Notes: a model not told the origin generated them from the letters alone. Numbered from the stretch's first letter, positions 18,100 through 29,773 are shown. The stretch: DNA of 64,000 nucleotides from Enterococcus moraviensis ATCC BAA-383 (GCF_000407445.1 NZ_ASWB01000003.1:62001-126000), one strand, 5' to 3'. Translations and numbers: made by a program.

Positions 18100-19356
18100 T
18101 TATTCCACAATTTCTTTTAACTCAACACTGACTTTATCACTCGTCTGACATTCATTCATTACTTTTTTATAACGATAACGGATGATCATTGCCGCAACTA
18201 CACCTATCGCTGTCAACGCAATGTTTAAACCGAAAATCAATGAGACATTTATCTTTTCCAATTGTCCTGTAATATAAGGGATAACCATCACAGATACTGA
18301 TGTTGCGATTGAATAATAGCTTGTGATTCGCCCTTTTCCTTTTGAAAACAACTCTAGCAAGACCGCTAGTCCTAACTGCCAAATCCCTCCTGCAGCAAAT
18401 ACACCAATACCGATTGAACCAATCAAAAACATTGGGACACTTGGAAACAGTGTCATACCGATTAGCAAGAATAACGAAACCAATGTACACCAAACAAGTA
18501 ACAGCGTCGGTGCCACACCTCGTTTTACAATCAATGACGTCAAGAATACTGAAGCAAACGAACCAATACTGTACGCACTAACTAAAACGAGACTGTTTGA
18601 ATGATTCATAAGATTTAGTGATTCTGCAAAGGTTGGGACCCATAAGATAAAAATATTGAATGTGGATACACACGTAAAACTAAAAATCAATAATGCCAAG
18701 CCTTCGACTTTAAATAGTGGCTGTTTACCTTTGACATTCGCTTCTTCTTTCAGGGTTTCTGATTCTTTTTCAACCACTGACTCCCTTTCAGGAAAGCCCA
18801 ATCTAGATATATAAAGTAAATTAAGGAATAAACCTAACGCACACCCTATAAAAACAAGACCATAATAAATGCCGTGATTTAGCATAAATCTTGTTAACAG
18901 CGGTAAAATAAACTGTCCTAAAGAAATAAATGCCTTGTTCAAAACACTAAGCGAACTATTATCTTTTTCGTTTGGATAAGCTTCCATCAAGGTTGGATAG
19001 GTACTCGTGTCTAAAAAGGCATTACTGAATCCAGCAAATAACGCGAAAAAGAGACCTTGTAAATAATTTTGACTAATCAAGATACCAATAAAAAAGATCA
19101 AATAACTAATGATTCCTAATTGTACGGTTTTCTTGCGGCCAAATTTATCCGAAAAATATCCTGCAAAATACAAAATCAGTACTCGTCCTAACCCAATACC
19201 ACTGATGACTAAAGTCACTTGTTGTACTGTTGCTTGCCAACTATCCATCAATGCATTGAGATTTTGCGATAAGATGATCGCCGCCATTCCTTGAAAAATA
19301 AAATTCGTATATAAAGAGCCTATCAAAGGGGTATAATTTTTTTTCTTTGTGTCCAT
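18100..19356 (-). CDS. MFS transporter (12 helices)
   Basis: This is a 418-residue major facilitator. Motif A is visible as YFAGYFSDKFGRKKTVQLGI after helix 2. The central cytosolic loop (residues 195-225) is rich in Glu and Lys. An upstream ATG at 19362 is only one base from AGGAG. The ATG at 19356 (MDTKKKN) has seven-base spacing, so I use it. It is a lone gene between terminators, and no neighbour hints at the substrate. Confidence 0.83.
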   Translation of the reverse strand: MDTKKKNYTPLIGSLYTNFIFQGMAAIILSQNLNALMDSWQATVQQVTLVISGIGLGRVLILYFAGYFSDKFGRKKTVQLGIISYLIFFIGILISQNYLQGLFFALFAGFSNAFLDTSTYPTLMEAYPNEKDNSSLSVLNKAFISLGQFILPLLTRFMLNHGIYYGLVFIGCALGLFLNLLYISRLGFPERESVVEKESETLKEEANVKGKQPLFKVEGLALLIFSFTCVSTFNIFILWVPTFAESLNLMNHSNSLVLVSAYSIGSFASVFLTSLIVKRGVAPTLLLVWCTLVSLFLLIGMTLFPSVPMFLIGSIGIGVFAAGGIWQLGLAVLLELFSKGKGRITSYYSIATSVSVMVIPYITGQLEKINVSLIFGLNIALTAIGVVAAMIIRYRYKKVMNECQTSDKVSVELKEIVE

Positions 19357-19581
19357 TGCCATTCTCCTAGCTGTTTAAAATTAACTTTGCTCAACATTTC
19401 ACTATCTATAGTTTAAGAAGAATCGTCTATAATATCTAATGCTTTATTTTTATACAATCAATAAATTTTATTGATGAATCAGATTTTTACGTACGATTTT
19501 CAGCTACCTATAAAGTAATTATTCTATTATTACGTACCCCATATGGCAAGTCAACTATTTTTTTAATAAACCATAAAAATA

Positions 19582-19626
19582 CCGACCTTCAAAAATTAGA
19601 TTTTTAGTCTAACTTTTTGAGATCGG
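19582..19626 (-). terminator. Terminator downstream of the disulfide reductase gene
   Basis: On the minus strand CCGATCTC..AAAA..TTAGA pairs imperfectly with TCTAA..TTTT..AGGTCGG and is followed by TATTTTTA. It lies 28 bases after the stop at 19654. Confidence 0.65.
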
Positions 19627-19653
19627 CTCACGTTCTTTGATCTGTATTTATAG

Positions 19654-20985
19654 TTAATAAAGATAACTTACATCACTTGAGACGGTTGGATACAACAGAA
19701 TCAGCTCATTCACTTTATCAGCCATTATTCGTTGATTGATCATCAACGTAAACAAGTTGATTAATTGATCTGCTTCATTCCCTAATACTGTCGCTCCAAC
19801 GATGATTCCTGTCGCTTTTTCAGTCACAATTTTAGCTTTGACTAACGATTCATTGAGATGTTTATACGTAGACCATTGAGATAAATCTAAACTCTCCACT
19901 GCGTATTTCTCATTTTCTTCGGTTTCTTTATCTGTTAATCCAACTTGAGCCAATTTTGGCGAACTAAAAATAATCGTTGGTATAACAGGGTAGTTGATTT
20001 TAGCGTTCTCTTTCCCACTCAAAAACTTAGCAAGGTAACTTCCTTCAAAACTAGCGACTGGCGTCAATTTAGGCGTATTCTTGTCTACACAATCTCCTAG
20101 TGCATAAATAGTTTCCACATTTGTTTGTAAGTTTTCGTTTACCTTGATTCCTCTATGCGTATAGTCCACACCGATTTCCTCTAAGTTTAAACTTTCAACA
20201 TTTGGAATACGCCCAGTTGCACAAAATACCCGATCTACTTCTATTGTTTTTTGACTAGTCAACCTGACTTCAAAACGTTGGTCTTCTTTTTTGATTTCCT
20301 CAACAGACTCATTAAAATGAAACTGGATTCCACGACTTATAAGATTTCTGATCAACTCTTTTGTCAATGACGCATCAAACCCTTTTAAGGGGTTATCATT
20401 ATGATGAACTACATGTACCTCACTACCACAGCTGTTCGCAATATTCGCTAATTCAAAAGAAATATAGCCGCCCCCAACGAATACGATTTTTTCAGGTAAT
20501 TCTTTCATGTTTAAAAACTCAGTACTCGTATCAAAATTGTCTTTTCCTTGAATGGACAAAATCGCTGGTTTCTGTCCTGTGGCGATGATAAATTGATCTG
20601 CCTGATAACTCTCCGTACCTACAATGATCGTATGTTTGTCTTTAAATTGAGCAGTTCCTGTAATCGTTTGAATACCAGACTGTTTGAGCCCAGACTTTTG
20701 TTCACTCGGTACAGCTTGAGTAAAGGTCTCTTTAAATGCCAATAAATCACGCCAATTTATTTCTGCTGTTGTATCAAATCCGTGACCCTTTAATTGAAGC
20801 AGATTATCTCTCGCCTCAACAGCACCATAAAGGATTTTTTTAGGCTCACAACCTCGATTAGGACACGTGCCACCCCAAAGATCTGCTTCTACCACAGCAA
20901 CCTGTTTTCCTGTAGCAGATAAATCGTATGCTGCCGCCATGCCACCAGGGCCACTACCTATGATGATCAGATCAAATTTCTTCAT
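19654..20985 (-). CDS. Pyridine nucleotide-disulfide oxidoreductase (glutathione-reductase-like)
   Basis: This 443-residue FAD/NAD(P) flavoenzyme has a GSGPGGMAAAYDL Rossmann motif at residues 10-22. Its redox-active pair is GGTCPNRGCEPKK (Cys about 41 and 46), and the second nucleotide site is VFVGGGYISFELA near 165. It also has ATGRIPNVESL and a C-terminal dimer domain. The usual active-site His-Pro-Thr near the end is replaced by Tyr-Pro-Thr (LLYPTVSSDVSYLY), and the following Glu is absent. It is therefore unlikely to be a standard glutathione reductase or lipoamide dehydrogenase. It has a strong ribosome site, GGAGG. Confidence 0.85.
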   Translation of the reverse strand: MKKFDLIIIGSGPGGMAAAYDLSATGKQVAVVEADLWGGTCPNRGCEPKKILYGAVEARDNLLQLKGHGFDTTAEINWRDLLAFKETFTQAVPSEQKSGLKQSGIQTITGTAQFKDKHTIIVGTESYQADQFIIATGQKPAILSIQGKDNFDTSTEFLNMKELPEKIVFVGGGYISFELANIANSCGSEVHVVHHNDNPLKGFDASLTKELIRNLISRGIQFHFNESVEEIKKEDQRFEVRLTSQKTIEVDRVFCATGRIPNVESLNLEEIGVDYTHRGIKVNENLQTNVETIYALGDCVDKNTPKLTPVASFEGSYLAKFLSGKENAKINYPVIPTIIFSSPKLAQVGLTDKETEENEKYAVESLDLSQWSTYKHLNESLVKAKIVTEKATGIIVGATVLGNEADQLINLFTLMINQRIMADKVNELILLYPTVSSDVSYLY

Positions 20986-21090
20986 CGTAACGTCCTCCTT
21001 TATTTCTCAACTTTTTCAAAAGCTTACTCAATAATGGATTTTCCTTATTCAATACACGTCAACTATCATAACAAGAATCAGTACTTTCGG

Positions 21091-22584
<1,494 letters not shown>

Positions 22585-22853
22585 CTATGCTTATTTTCTC
22601 TTTCTATTATAATCTTAACAAGAGGAATTCTACTAGTATTTACCACAATTATTATTTTACTTCAACATTTGACTTTATAAATAAGTTTCGAAAAAAACAA
22701 AAAAATAAACTTATTACAAATATACTCCTAACAACGATACAAATAAATTATTTATTCAAAATAAAAAATATTTTTTCATACTTTATTGTTTTTTTATTTC
22801 AATTAATCCTTATTTTATAAAATCAGCCTAACTACCGTTATATATTTTACACT

Positions 22854-22882
22854 TTGAGAGTACCGCAAGATTATGATATACT
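22854..22882 (+). promoter_or_regulatory. SigA-type promoter of the LysM protein gene
   Basis: TTGAGA (22854-22859), a 17-base spacer and TATACT (22877-22882) form a good vegetative promoter 60 bases before the LysM gene. The rest of the 22528-22941 gap is very AT-rich and shows no gene I can support. Confidence 0.7.
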
Positions 22883-22941
22883 AATATTGCTTTGTTTAAG
22901 GTATTTATTTAGCTAATCTATTATAAAAGGAGTGAACACAT

Positions 22942-23490
22942 TTGGAAGAAGAATACTCACGGCGAAAACAACAACGTCCAGCAGCAACATCAAAAAAGGC
23001 TGTTATAACTGTTATTTTATTATTATTTATAAATACACTTGTATTGGGCCTTTTACTATTTTTAAACGTTCAATCAAACGCCAAACAAGAAGAACATTTA
23101 GACACTATCGAAAAACAAATCAATCAACTTGATAATGGCCAAAGAACTAACAATTCGGTAGCAACCACGAATACCACAGAACAAAATGTTCCTGTTCGAG
23201 AAAGTGCTACACAAACAAGTACAACCAGCGAATCTACATCTATTGCACAAAGTTCTTCAGATAAAGTTGAATCGACGATTCCCTCTTCATCAGAAGTTGC
23301 AGTGCAACAGACTGAGCGCTCAACAGAGCCTTCTACAGCACAGCCTAGCGCAACTACGTATACCGTCCAATCAGGAGATACGCTTTCTGTAATTGCGGAG
23401 CGCAACAAATTGTCTCTTCAAGATTTAATGTTGAAAAACAATTTAACAGATTCTACGGTTTATATTGGACAAGTATTATCATTGCAATAA
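22942..23490 (+). CDS. Membrane-anchored LysM domain protein
   Basis: The 182-residue protein has a short charged cytosolic start, one membrane helix at residues 25-47, a Ser/Thr/Gln-rich low-complexity linker to about 137, and a C-terminal LysM domain (YTVQSGDTLSVIAERNKLS). The type II topology would hold the LysM domain against peptidoglycan. It starts at TTG (22942) after AAAGGAG, with no in-frame ATG nearby. No catalytic domain is attached, so it is probably a wall-binding or scaffold protein. Confidence 0.82.
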   Translation: MEEEYSRRKQQRPAATSKKAVITVILLLFINTLVLGLLLFLNVQSNAKQEEHLDTIEKQINQLDNGQRTNNSVATTNTTEQNVPVRESATQTSTTSESTSIAQSSSDKVESTIPSSSEVAVQQTERSTEPSTAQPSATTYTVQSGDTLSVIAERNKLSLQDLMLKNNLTDSTVYIGQVLSLQ

Positions 23491-23540
23491 GTCACTATTT
23501 TCCCCTACATAATTTAATTATTAGTCTATCCACGTTGATA

Positions 23541-23587
23541 AAAAAGCGATACAAAACTGATAACAGACAGCTTTGTATCGCTTTTTT
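23541..23587. terminator. Bidirectional terminator
   Basis: AAGCGATACAAA (23544-23555) pairs with TTTGTATCGCTT (23572-23583), flanked by A5 and T6. It serves the LysM gene and the convergent nucleotidase operon. Confidence 0.88.
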
Positions 23588-23600
23588 AGTGTATGATTTC

Positions 23601-25127
23601 TTAATTACAAGAGTGGATTATTTTGTAATTTAATTGATGAGGTATCACTATTTCTTTTTTTGATTCAATGTACGTCACAATAGATTCTACGATTTCTTTG
23701 GCCCCTTCATTGATCACTTCGCACTCTTTGTATGTGTCAAATCCGCCACCGCCACTTGCTCGATAGTCACTTAACGCAATCGTAAATTCGTCCTCTTCTT
23801 GAACTATTTGACCTTTATAATACAGCTCTGTTACTCGTTCTCCCTTGTTCTTACAAAGATCGATCACATAATCAATACCAACATAAAAATCAAAATGATA
23901 ATGTTCGACTTTAGGATATAAGTAAGTTGGCGAAATGATTATTTCACCCTGCTCATCTAACGCAAAATAATCTGCATTTTTATCTATAACTTGTTTTAAC
24001 TGCGCGCCATTGATTTTTAATGTAATCAATTGATTGGTATAGGGATACGACGCGATAATATCTCGCATTGTTACATCCTTATGGAATCCTGGTGTTGTAT
24101 TAGCTAAAGAAACTACTGTAATTTGCGCATTACTTTCTTGTAATTGAACAGCACCGATCAATTCTACAACGGGACTTCCTGTTAACGCCATCTCTAGTTT
24201 TTCACTTGCCAAGGCATCTCGATCTAACTTACCGATTGCGCGATCTAACCAGCTTTGAACCTTCATTTCTAATGGTCGTAATTGCTCTAGTAAATCAGAT
24301 TCTGGTAAATGAGTTGGTCTGCCTATGGATGAAGTTATGTTCATGTTGTTTTGTTCTTTTTCAATGTGAATTTCAAAATAGGTCATTGCATTAGATGTAG
24401 GCTGAACAATATAAGTGCCATGTAAAAACTGACCTTCGATCAGTAAATGCTGATGACCTGTCAATAATAAATCAAAATCAAGTTCCTTACAGATTTTGTA
24501 CCCAACATTTTCACTCGTTTTAGACAAAATTTCTCCTGATTTTACATCTCTTTCAAAACCACCATGATAAATACAAATCGTTAAATCAACTTGAGGTTTA
24601 ATTTCTGCTAACGCCTGTTTTGCTGCAGCAAACGGGGCATTTACTGTGATATCTTGGATATTCTCAGCTTTTTCCCAAACATTGATATAATCCGTCACCA
24701 CACCAACAATACCAACTTTTAACCCATTGGCTAAGGTTTTAATTTTCCATGGATATTTACTCTCATTCCCACTCGCATCAAATATATTCTCGCAGACACA
24801 CGTCGCATCAAGTTCTTCCAAATATCGATACAAATAACTTGTACCATAATTAACATCATGATTTCCTAATGTCACAAAGTCATATCCAGCATGATTTAAA
24901 ACTTTAGCTTGAGGAAAGCCTTCTTCTGGATGATCCTGACAATAGGTTGCCATAGCCGACCCTTGTAGCATATCACCACCATCAATGATCAATGTGTTTT
25001 CATCTTTTTGAAAATTGGGAATGCACTTTAAAAGCCCCATCTCTTTTTCTTGTTTGTCAGCATAGTTTGTTGGAAATAAATAGCCATGGACATCTGATGT
25101 ATAATAAATTTTTAGTGCTTGTTTCAT
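23601..25127 (-). CDS. 5'-nucleotidase / cyclic phosphodiesterase family protein (second copy of operon)
   Basis: This is a 508-residue two-domain protein. The N-terminal calcineurin-like metallophosphatase has the metal ligands YYTSDVHGY, IIDGGDMLQGS, TLGNHDVNY and LTGHQHLL. The C-terminal 5_nucleotid_C domain (residues about 300-480) ends in LSDYRASGGGGFDTYK. Unlike secreted family members it has no signal peptide or anchor, so it acts in the cytosol. It is the last gene of the PhnDCEE operon and would release phosphate from an imported phosphorylated compound. Identity of the substrate is open. Confidence 0.85.
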   Translation of the reverse strand: MKQALKIYYTSDVHGYLFPTNYADKQEKEMGLLKCIPNFQKDENTLIIDGGDMLQGSAMATYCQDHPEEGFPQAKVLNHAGYDFVTLGNHDVNYGTSYLYRYLEELDATCVCENIFDASGNESKYPWKIKTLANGLKVGIVGVVTDYINVWEKAENIQDITVNAPFAAAKQALAEIKPQVDLTICIYHGGFERDVKSGEILSKTSENVGYKICKELDFDLLLTGHQHLLIEGQFLHGTYIVQPTSNAMTYFEIHIEKEQNNMNITSSIGRPTHLPESDLLEQLRPLEMKVQSWLDRAIGKLDRDALASEKLEMALTGSPVVELIGAVQLQESNAQITVVSLANTTPGFHKDVTMRDIIASYPYTNQLITLKINGAQLKQVIDKNADYFALDEQGEIIISPTYLYPKVEHYHFDFYVGIDYVIDLCKNKGERVTELYYKGQIVQEEDEFTIALSDYRASGGGGFDTYKECEVINEGAKEIVESIVTYIESKKEIVIPHQLNYKIIHSCN

Positions 25128-25153
25128 TTTAGTTCACCCCGCTTTTGATTATG

Positions 25154-26362
25154 TCATTCTCTTTTCATCCATTTATTTACACTAGCAATATATTCATCGA
25201 AAATATTGTAAATATACGTCACTTCCAGACGATAACTTGGGAAAATAGACGTATTAGTTGTTATGCGATAGTCTGGTTGTTTCGGAATTATTTGTTTGTT
25301 TTCTACCTGCAATCCTTTAATCAACTTTAGTTCTAAAAATCCTTCTAGTTCAGACGCTGATAGATGATACGTTGAAAGGGTATAAGGCGCCGTAAAACTT
25401 TCTAAGAATGCTCGGTTTGTTGTCCCTTTAAGTCTTACAGCATAAAACGTACCTGGGACTTTTTTTCTTAAATAGTGATCAAAATAGCTTAAATCAAGCT
25501 CTTCATCTAACCATTTTTCATAGTCAGCTTCCTTGTATATAGAGCTACCTACTACAGGATATTTCTGGGTATCGATCAATTGTGCCTTTTTATTCATTAC
25601 TTGATGGTCTTGAAATGAAAACGTCAATTCTCCAATATAATTCCCACGATATCCTGGTTGCACAAATGCCGTATTGTTTAATAGGCCTGCATTTACGCGA
25701 TGTTGGTGACCACATATCACCCCATCAATTCCTGCTACCTCACGAATGATTCGATAGGTTTGGTCTTCCCCTGTATCATACTGAGTCGGCTGCCCAGTGA
25801 CCATATCGCGTTCAATCCCGCCATGATAGCTAACGACTACGATGTCTACCTGCTCACGTACAATCGGCACCCATTTTTTTAAGCTTTCAACTACATTGAT
25901 AAACTTCAAGTCTTTAATTTGATCATAATCTGTTATTTGCGGCATCGCACTCGTTATTACACCAATAACACCAACTTTGACTTCACCGCGTTCAATGATG
26001 GTATAGGGTTCAAATATCAACTCATCCGAACCATCTAATACATTTGCACAAACATATTTTCCCTGAAAAGCCGCAGCCTGACGTTTCAAAAAGGCAATAC
26101 CATAATCAAAATCATGATTTCCTGGAACCATGACATCAAATCCAATTTTATTTGCCAGCTCAATCAAAGGAGAAACCTCGAAAGTTGTATTAAAAAAAGT
26201 AGCCTGAGGACTACCGACTAAAAAATCACCATTGTCAATCAAAATTGGTTCATGATAATCTTCAGCAATTGCAGAAAGAGAGCAGATTCCGCTCTCTTTT
26301 TGTGCAGTCGCTGTCAAAAAACCATGGACGTCTGTTGTACTTAGTATTGTTAATTCATCCAT
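25154..26362 (-). CDS. 5'-nucleotidase family metallophosphatase (first copy)
   Basis: The 402-residue protein is homologous to the gene that follows. Its ligands are ILSTTDVHGFL, LIDNGDFLVGS, VPGNHDFDYG and ICGHQHRV. The C-terminal domain is shorter and ends YNIFDEYIASVNKWMKRE, without the GGGG substrate loop seen in its neighbour, so the pair probably differ in specificity. No signal peptide. It starts 17 bases after the second permease gene and 26 bases before the next nucleotidase. The two seem to arise from an old duplication. Confidence 0.82.
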   Translation of the reverse strand: MDELTILSTTDVHGFLTATAQKESGICSLSAIAEDYHEPILIDNGDFLVGSPQATFFNTTFEVSPLIELANKIGFDVMVPGNHDFDYGIAFLKRQAAAFQGKYVCANVLDGSDELIFEPYTIIERGEVKVGVIGVITSAMPQITDYDQIKDLKFINVVESLKKWVPIVREQVDIVVVSYHGGIERDMVTGQPTQYDTGEDQTYRIIREVAGIDGVICGHQHRVNAGLLNNTAFVQPGYRGNYIGELTFSFQDHQVMNKKAQLIDTQKYPVVGSSIYKEADYEKWLDEELDLSYFDHYLRKKVPGTFYAVRLKGTTNRAFLESFTAPYTLSTYHLSASELEGFLELKLIKGLQVENKQIIPKQPDYRITTNTSIFPSYRLEVTYIYNIFDEYIASVNKWMKRE

Positions 26363-26379
26363 TTTTTTATCCTCACGAA

Positions 26380-27159
26380 TTACTGTAGTTTTTTACGTAG
26401 ATAACCAGTAACAGCATCAATTAAGAAAACTGTAATGATGATCCCAAATAAAATAATCCCAACTTTATCCCACGCTCTTGATTGAATCGCAAAAATCATA
26501 GGTGCACCGATACCACCAGCACCAACTAAACCAAGTGTAGCCGCACTACGAACTGCGATTTCAAAGTGATTTAATGCTAATGATAAAAACGTCGGGATCA
26601 ATTGTGGTAAACGTGCGTAAAACATCGTTTGCCAAAAATTAGCTCCAACAGCTGTCATTGATTCTACTGGTGCTTCATCCATTGACTCGATTTCTTCTGT
26701 ATATAACTTGCCTAGCATTCCGATTTGATGAACACCGATTGCCAAGACTCCAGCAAAAGGGCCCGGTCCAACCATTTTTACAAAAATAATGGCATACACA
26801 AGCTCTGGAAATGCTCTTAATACATTACATATAAATTTCCCGATTTTAGAAACGATCGTATTTGATTTCCATAGATTATGTGCACTGATAAACGTTAATG
26901 GTAATGCCAAGACAGTCGCAATCACTGTTCCTAAAAAAGCAATGCCGATTGTTAACAACAACAAACTTAGTAAATCTTCTCCACTACCATCATAGACATA
27001 TCCCCAATCTGGTTGGAATAATCCAGAAAGAACAGATTTAACCATATCGAATGACATATTTCCTGCTTCCGAATAATCAATACCTGCTGCTGAATACAGA
27101 ATGATCGCTAACACAACGATAATTGGCAAATAGCTTTTTAATTTTCGATTTGTGCTCAT
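26380..27159 (-). CDS. phnE: Phosphonate-type ABC transporter permease (second)
   Basis: This 259-residue inner-membrane permease has the binding-protein-dependent transport fold. The EAA-type coupling segment near residues 160-185 reads ESMTAVGANFWQTMFYARL, and GLVGAGGIGAPM is typical of PhnE. Six helices are expected. Its ATG overlaps the stop of the preceding permease by one base (TAATG), which implies coupled translation and a heterodimeric pore. Confidence 0.9.
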   Translation of the reverse strand: MSTNRKLKSYLPIIVVLAIILYSAAGIDYSEAGNMSFDMVKSVLSGLFQPDWGYVYDGSGEDLLSLLLLTIGIAFLGTVIATVLALPLTFISAHNLWKSNTIVSKIGKFICNVLRAFPELVYAIIFVKMVGPGPFAGVLAIGVHQIGMLGKLYTEEIESMDEAPVESMTAVGANFWQTMFYARLPQLIPTFLSLALNHFEIAVRSAATLGLVGAGGIGAPMIFAIQSRAWDKVGIILFGIIITVFLIDAVTGYLRKKLQ

Positions 27160-27938
27160 TATACCAACCTCTTTCTGATAATTTCACTTATCCAGTCGAT
27201 CGTGATCACTACAACTAGAATAGACAAGATAATAATCGACACACGATCATAACGCATTAAGCTTAACGAAGAATTCAAGATCACACCGATTCCTCCAGCT
27301 CCAACATACCCTAAAATCGTAGAAGCTCGAATATTGACTTCAAATGCATACAAAGAATAACTAGCTACTTGATGCGATATTTGCGGAGCAATCGACCAAA
27401 ATGCAATCTGTGTTTTTGTAGCACCTACAGATTCAGCAGCTTCGATTGGTCCATGATCGATGGTTTCAATGGCTTCATAAACGAGCTGGGAAACCATCCC
27501 AAATGTAAATACAGCAATCGTTAAAACCCCAGTAAACTCACCAATCCCAAACATAGCAACAAACAAAGCTGCCAACAACAAATTAGGAATTGTTCGAACA
27601 ATACTCATTAAAAAACGAATGATTGTTGTTACAAAAAAGTTTCTTGTCACGACTGTTGTTGCTAGAAAAGCGAACGGAACGGCAAAAACTACGCCAAGCG
27701 TTGTCCCAACAACCGACATTTTGATTGTCTTTAACATCGGCTCAATGATTTTCGGGATATAACTCCAGTCTGGACTAAGGAAGCGCTGTAAAAAAATCCC
27801 CATCTGATCTAGGTTATTAAAAACATCTGCCATCTGTGCTCCTGTTACTTTCGCACTCGAAAATACGCACAAAAGAACCAAAGCCACAATAAATAGATGT
27901 TTATATAAATCGCGGTGAATCGTATCTTTTAACTTCAT
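27159..27938 (-). CDS. phnE: Phosphonate-type ABC transporter permease (first)
   Basis: This 259-residue permease is paralogous to its neighbour. Its coupling segment IEAAESVGATKTQIAFWSIAP and GYVGAGGIGVIL are clear. It starts within the stop of the ATPase gene (TAATG), so PhnC, PhnE1 and PhnE2 are stoichiometrically coupled. Two PhnE genes per system is a known arrangement in Firmicutes. Confidence 0.9.
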   Translation of the reverse strand: MKLKDTIHRDLYKHLFIVALVLLCVFSSAKVTGAQMADVFNNLDQMGIFLQRFLSPDWSYIPKIIEPMLKTIKMSVVGTTLGVVFAVPFAFLATTVVTRNFFVTTIIRFLMSIVRTIPNLLLAALFVAMFGIGEFTGVLTIAVFTFGMVSQLVYEAIETIDHGPIEAAESVGATKTQIAFWSIAPQISHQVASYSLYAFEVNIRASTILGYVGAGGIGVILNSSLSLMRYDRVSIIILSILVVVITIDWISEIIRKRLV

Positions 27939-28702
27939 TACGCCACACCTTCAGTTTGTTTCAAAATATCCGCACCATAAATACTGGTCAACACTTCATC
28001 TGTCGCCTCCGCAGCTGTTCCGTCAAACACCACTTCACCATCACGCAAACCAATGATACGGCTTGAAAACTCACGAGCTAAATCAACCGAGTGAAGATTG
28101 ATTACTACTGTATGATTCAATTCCTGATTGATTTTTTTCAAGTCCTTCATGATTTTTTGTGTTGTAATGGGGTCTAGTGAAGCAACTGGTTCATCCGCTA
28201 AAATGATTGAAGCTTGTTGCACTAGAGTTCTTGCGATTGACACACGTTGCTGTTGCCCACCACTTAATTCATCACTTCTTGAATGAAGCTTGTCCGCTAA
28301 GCCGACACGACCTAACGCATCATTGACTAATGCGTAATCCTCTTTTGAAAAAATTCCGAAAATACTCTTAAATGTTGAATAATAACCTAATCTTCCTGAA
28401 ATAACATTTTTTTGTACAGAACTTTTTTTCACTAAGTTAAAATGCTGGAAAATCATCCCAATATTTCTGCGAATTCTGCGTAAATCTCTTTTATTGGCTT
28501 TCGTGATCGAAACGCCATCAATGGTGATATTGCCTTCACTGATTTCATTTAAACGATTAATCGAACGCAATAACGTACTTTTCCCAGCCCCACTTAATCC
28601 GATTACTGAAACAAACTCACCGTCATTGATCGTTAAATTAATATTTTTAAGCCCTTTGACTCCGTTATTATAGGTTTTTGTTACATTTTCAAACTGAATC
28701 AT
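27938..28702 (-). CDS. phnC: Phosphonate-type ABC transporter ATPase
   Basis: The 254-residue ATPase has Walker [14 protein letters not shown], signature [16 protein letters not shown] and Walker [15 protein letters not shown], with the switch His in [11 protein letters not shown]. It powers the PhnE pair. AAAGGAG precedes the start. A strong hairpin lies between it and phnD, which would let the binding protein be made in excess. Confidence 0.92.
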   Translation of the reverse strand: MIQFENVTKTYNNGVKGLKNINLTINDGEFVSVIGLSGAGKSTLLRSINRLNEISEGNITIDGVSITKANKRDLRRIRRNIGMIFQHFNLVKKSSVQKNVISGRLGYYSTFKSIFGIFSKEDYALVNDALGRVGLADKLHSRSDELSGGQQQRVSIARTLVQQASIILADEPVASLDPITTQKIMKDLKKINQELNHTVVINLHSVDLAREFSSRIIGLRDGEVVFDGTAAEATDEVLTSIYGADILKQTEGVA

Positions 28703-28729
28703 GATTTCTCCTTTTTATTCAAATAAATA

Positions 28730-28760
28730 GAAAAGCTGAACAAATTACGTTCAGCTTTTC
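28730..28760 (-). terminator. Intra-operon hairpin between phnD and phnC
   Basis: A perfect 12-bp stem (28730-28741 with 28749-28760, core AAAAGCTGAAC) with a 7-base loop lies 26 bases after the phnD stop. The tail is AT-rich rather than pure T, so it is probably a partial terminator or an RNA stabiliser giving excess PhnD. Confidence 0.65.
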
Positions 28761-28785
28761 AGTCACTCATTAATCTAGCAAAGCT

Positions 28786-29724
28786 TTATTCTGCTGCTTT
28801 TTCTGTATAGTCTTCTACTGTATCGTAATTTTTATCATCAGCTTCTACATAGCCTTTGTGTCCCCACATAGCCATCGCTTCAGCACCTTCTGTATCTTTA
28901 GGCATTGCCAAGAAAACGTCTTTGACTTTAGCTTGTAAGTCTTTATCCATTTTCGGTTGAACAGCGATTGCATCATTTGGAATATCTCCTTTTGTCAGAT
29001 ACAACACTTTTAACTCTTTAAATAAATCATCTTTTTCAAATTTTGAAGCAAACACATTACGTGCGCCTTCAAACACAAAACAAGCATCTTGTTGACCATT
29101 TAAAACTGCTGTGATTTCACTTGGGATATCATTAACGGTTGTTAACGTAACATCTTTCGTTGGGTCAATCCCTTCTTCTTTCATTTCAACAACTGGATAA
29201 ATGTATCCACTTGCTGAATTTGGGCTTAAACTAGCAATCTTTTTGCCTTTTAAGTCTTTTAATGAATCGATTCCGCTATCTGCTCTTACAAGAACTTCGC
29301 CTTTGAAAGTGCTAGATAATTTATCCGCTTCTGGCTTCCCTGTTTCACGATTATACGCACCTAATTCAGAAGATAAAATCGCTGTTGCAGCTTTTTGATT
29401 ACGTGCTTGAACATATGCTGATGGGGGCATGATCCCGATATCTACTTTTCCTGATGCCATTGCTTCAACGATCGTTGAATAATCTGTCGCTAGTGTAACA
29501 TTGACATCACGGCCTAATTTTTCTGATAAATAGTTTGCGAAAGGTTTCGCTTTTGCTTCCATTGAGCCATCGTTGTTGGTTGGGACAAATTGTAATTCTA
29601 GTGGTTTCGTATCATCTGAAGCTTTTTTATCACTACCTGACCCACATCCCGTAAGTAACCCTACACTCAAACCAATAACAGACAGCAACCCTAACAATTT
29701 CGTTCTCTTTTTCACTTTTTCCAT
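28786..29724 (-). CDS. phnD: Phosphonate/phosphate-type ABC substrate-binding lipoprotein
   Basis: The 312-residue binding protein has a lipoprotein signal (SVIGLSVGLLTGCGSGS, with the lipobox Cys near residue 27) and a PhnD-type periplasmic-binding fold (LQFVPTNNDGSMEAKAKPF; SGKVDIGIMPPSAYV; SLSPNSASGYIYP). Family members bind phosphonates, phosphite or related oxyanions. It is the first gene of the operon and lies behind PhoP-box-like repeats. With two cytosolic nucleotidases downstream, a phosphate-ester ligand is also possible. Confidence 0.9.
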   Translation of the reverse strand: MEKVKKRTKLLGLLSVIGLSVGLLTGCGSGSDKKASDDTKPLELQFVPTNNDGSMEAKAKPFANYLSEKLGRDVNVTLATDYSTIVEAMASGKVDIGIMPPSAYVQARNQKAATAILSSELGAYNRETGKPEADKLSSTFKGEVLVRADSGIDSLKDLKGKKIASLSPNSASGYIYPVVEMKEEGIDPTKDVTLTTVNDIPSEITAVLNGQQDACFVFEGARNVFASKFEKDDLFKELKVLYLTKGDIPNDAIAVQPKMDKDLQAKVKDVFLAMPKDTEGAEAMAMWGHKGYVEADDKNYDTVEDYTEKAAE

Positions 29725-29773
29725 CCCTTCGCATTTCGGCTTTACTAAAACAATTGATTCTTTTCCTGTTCTA

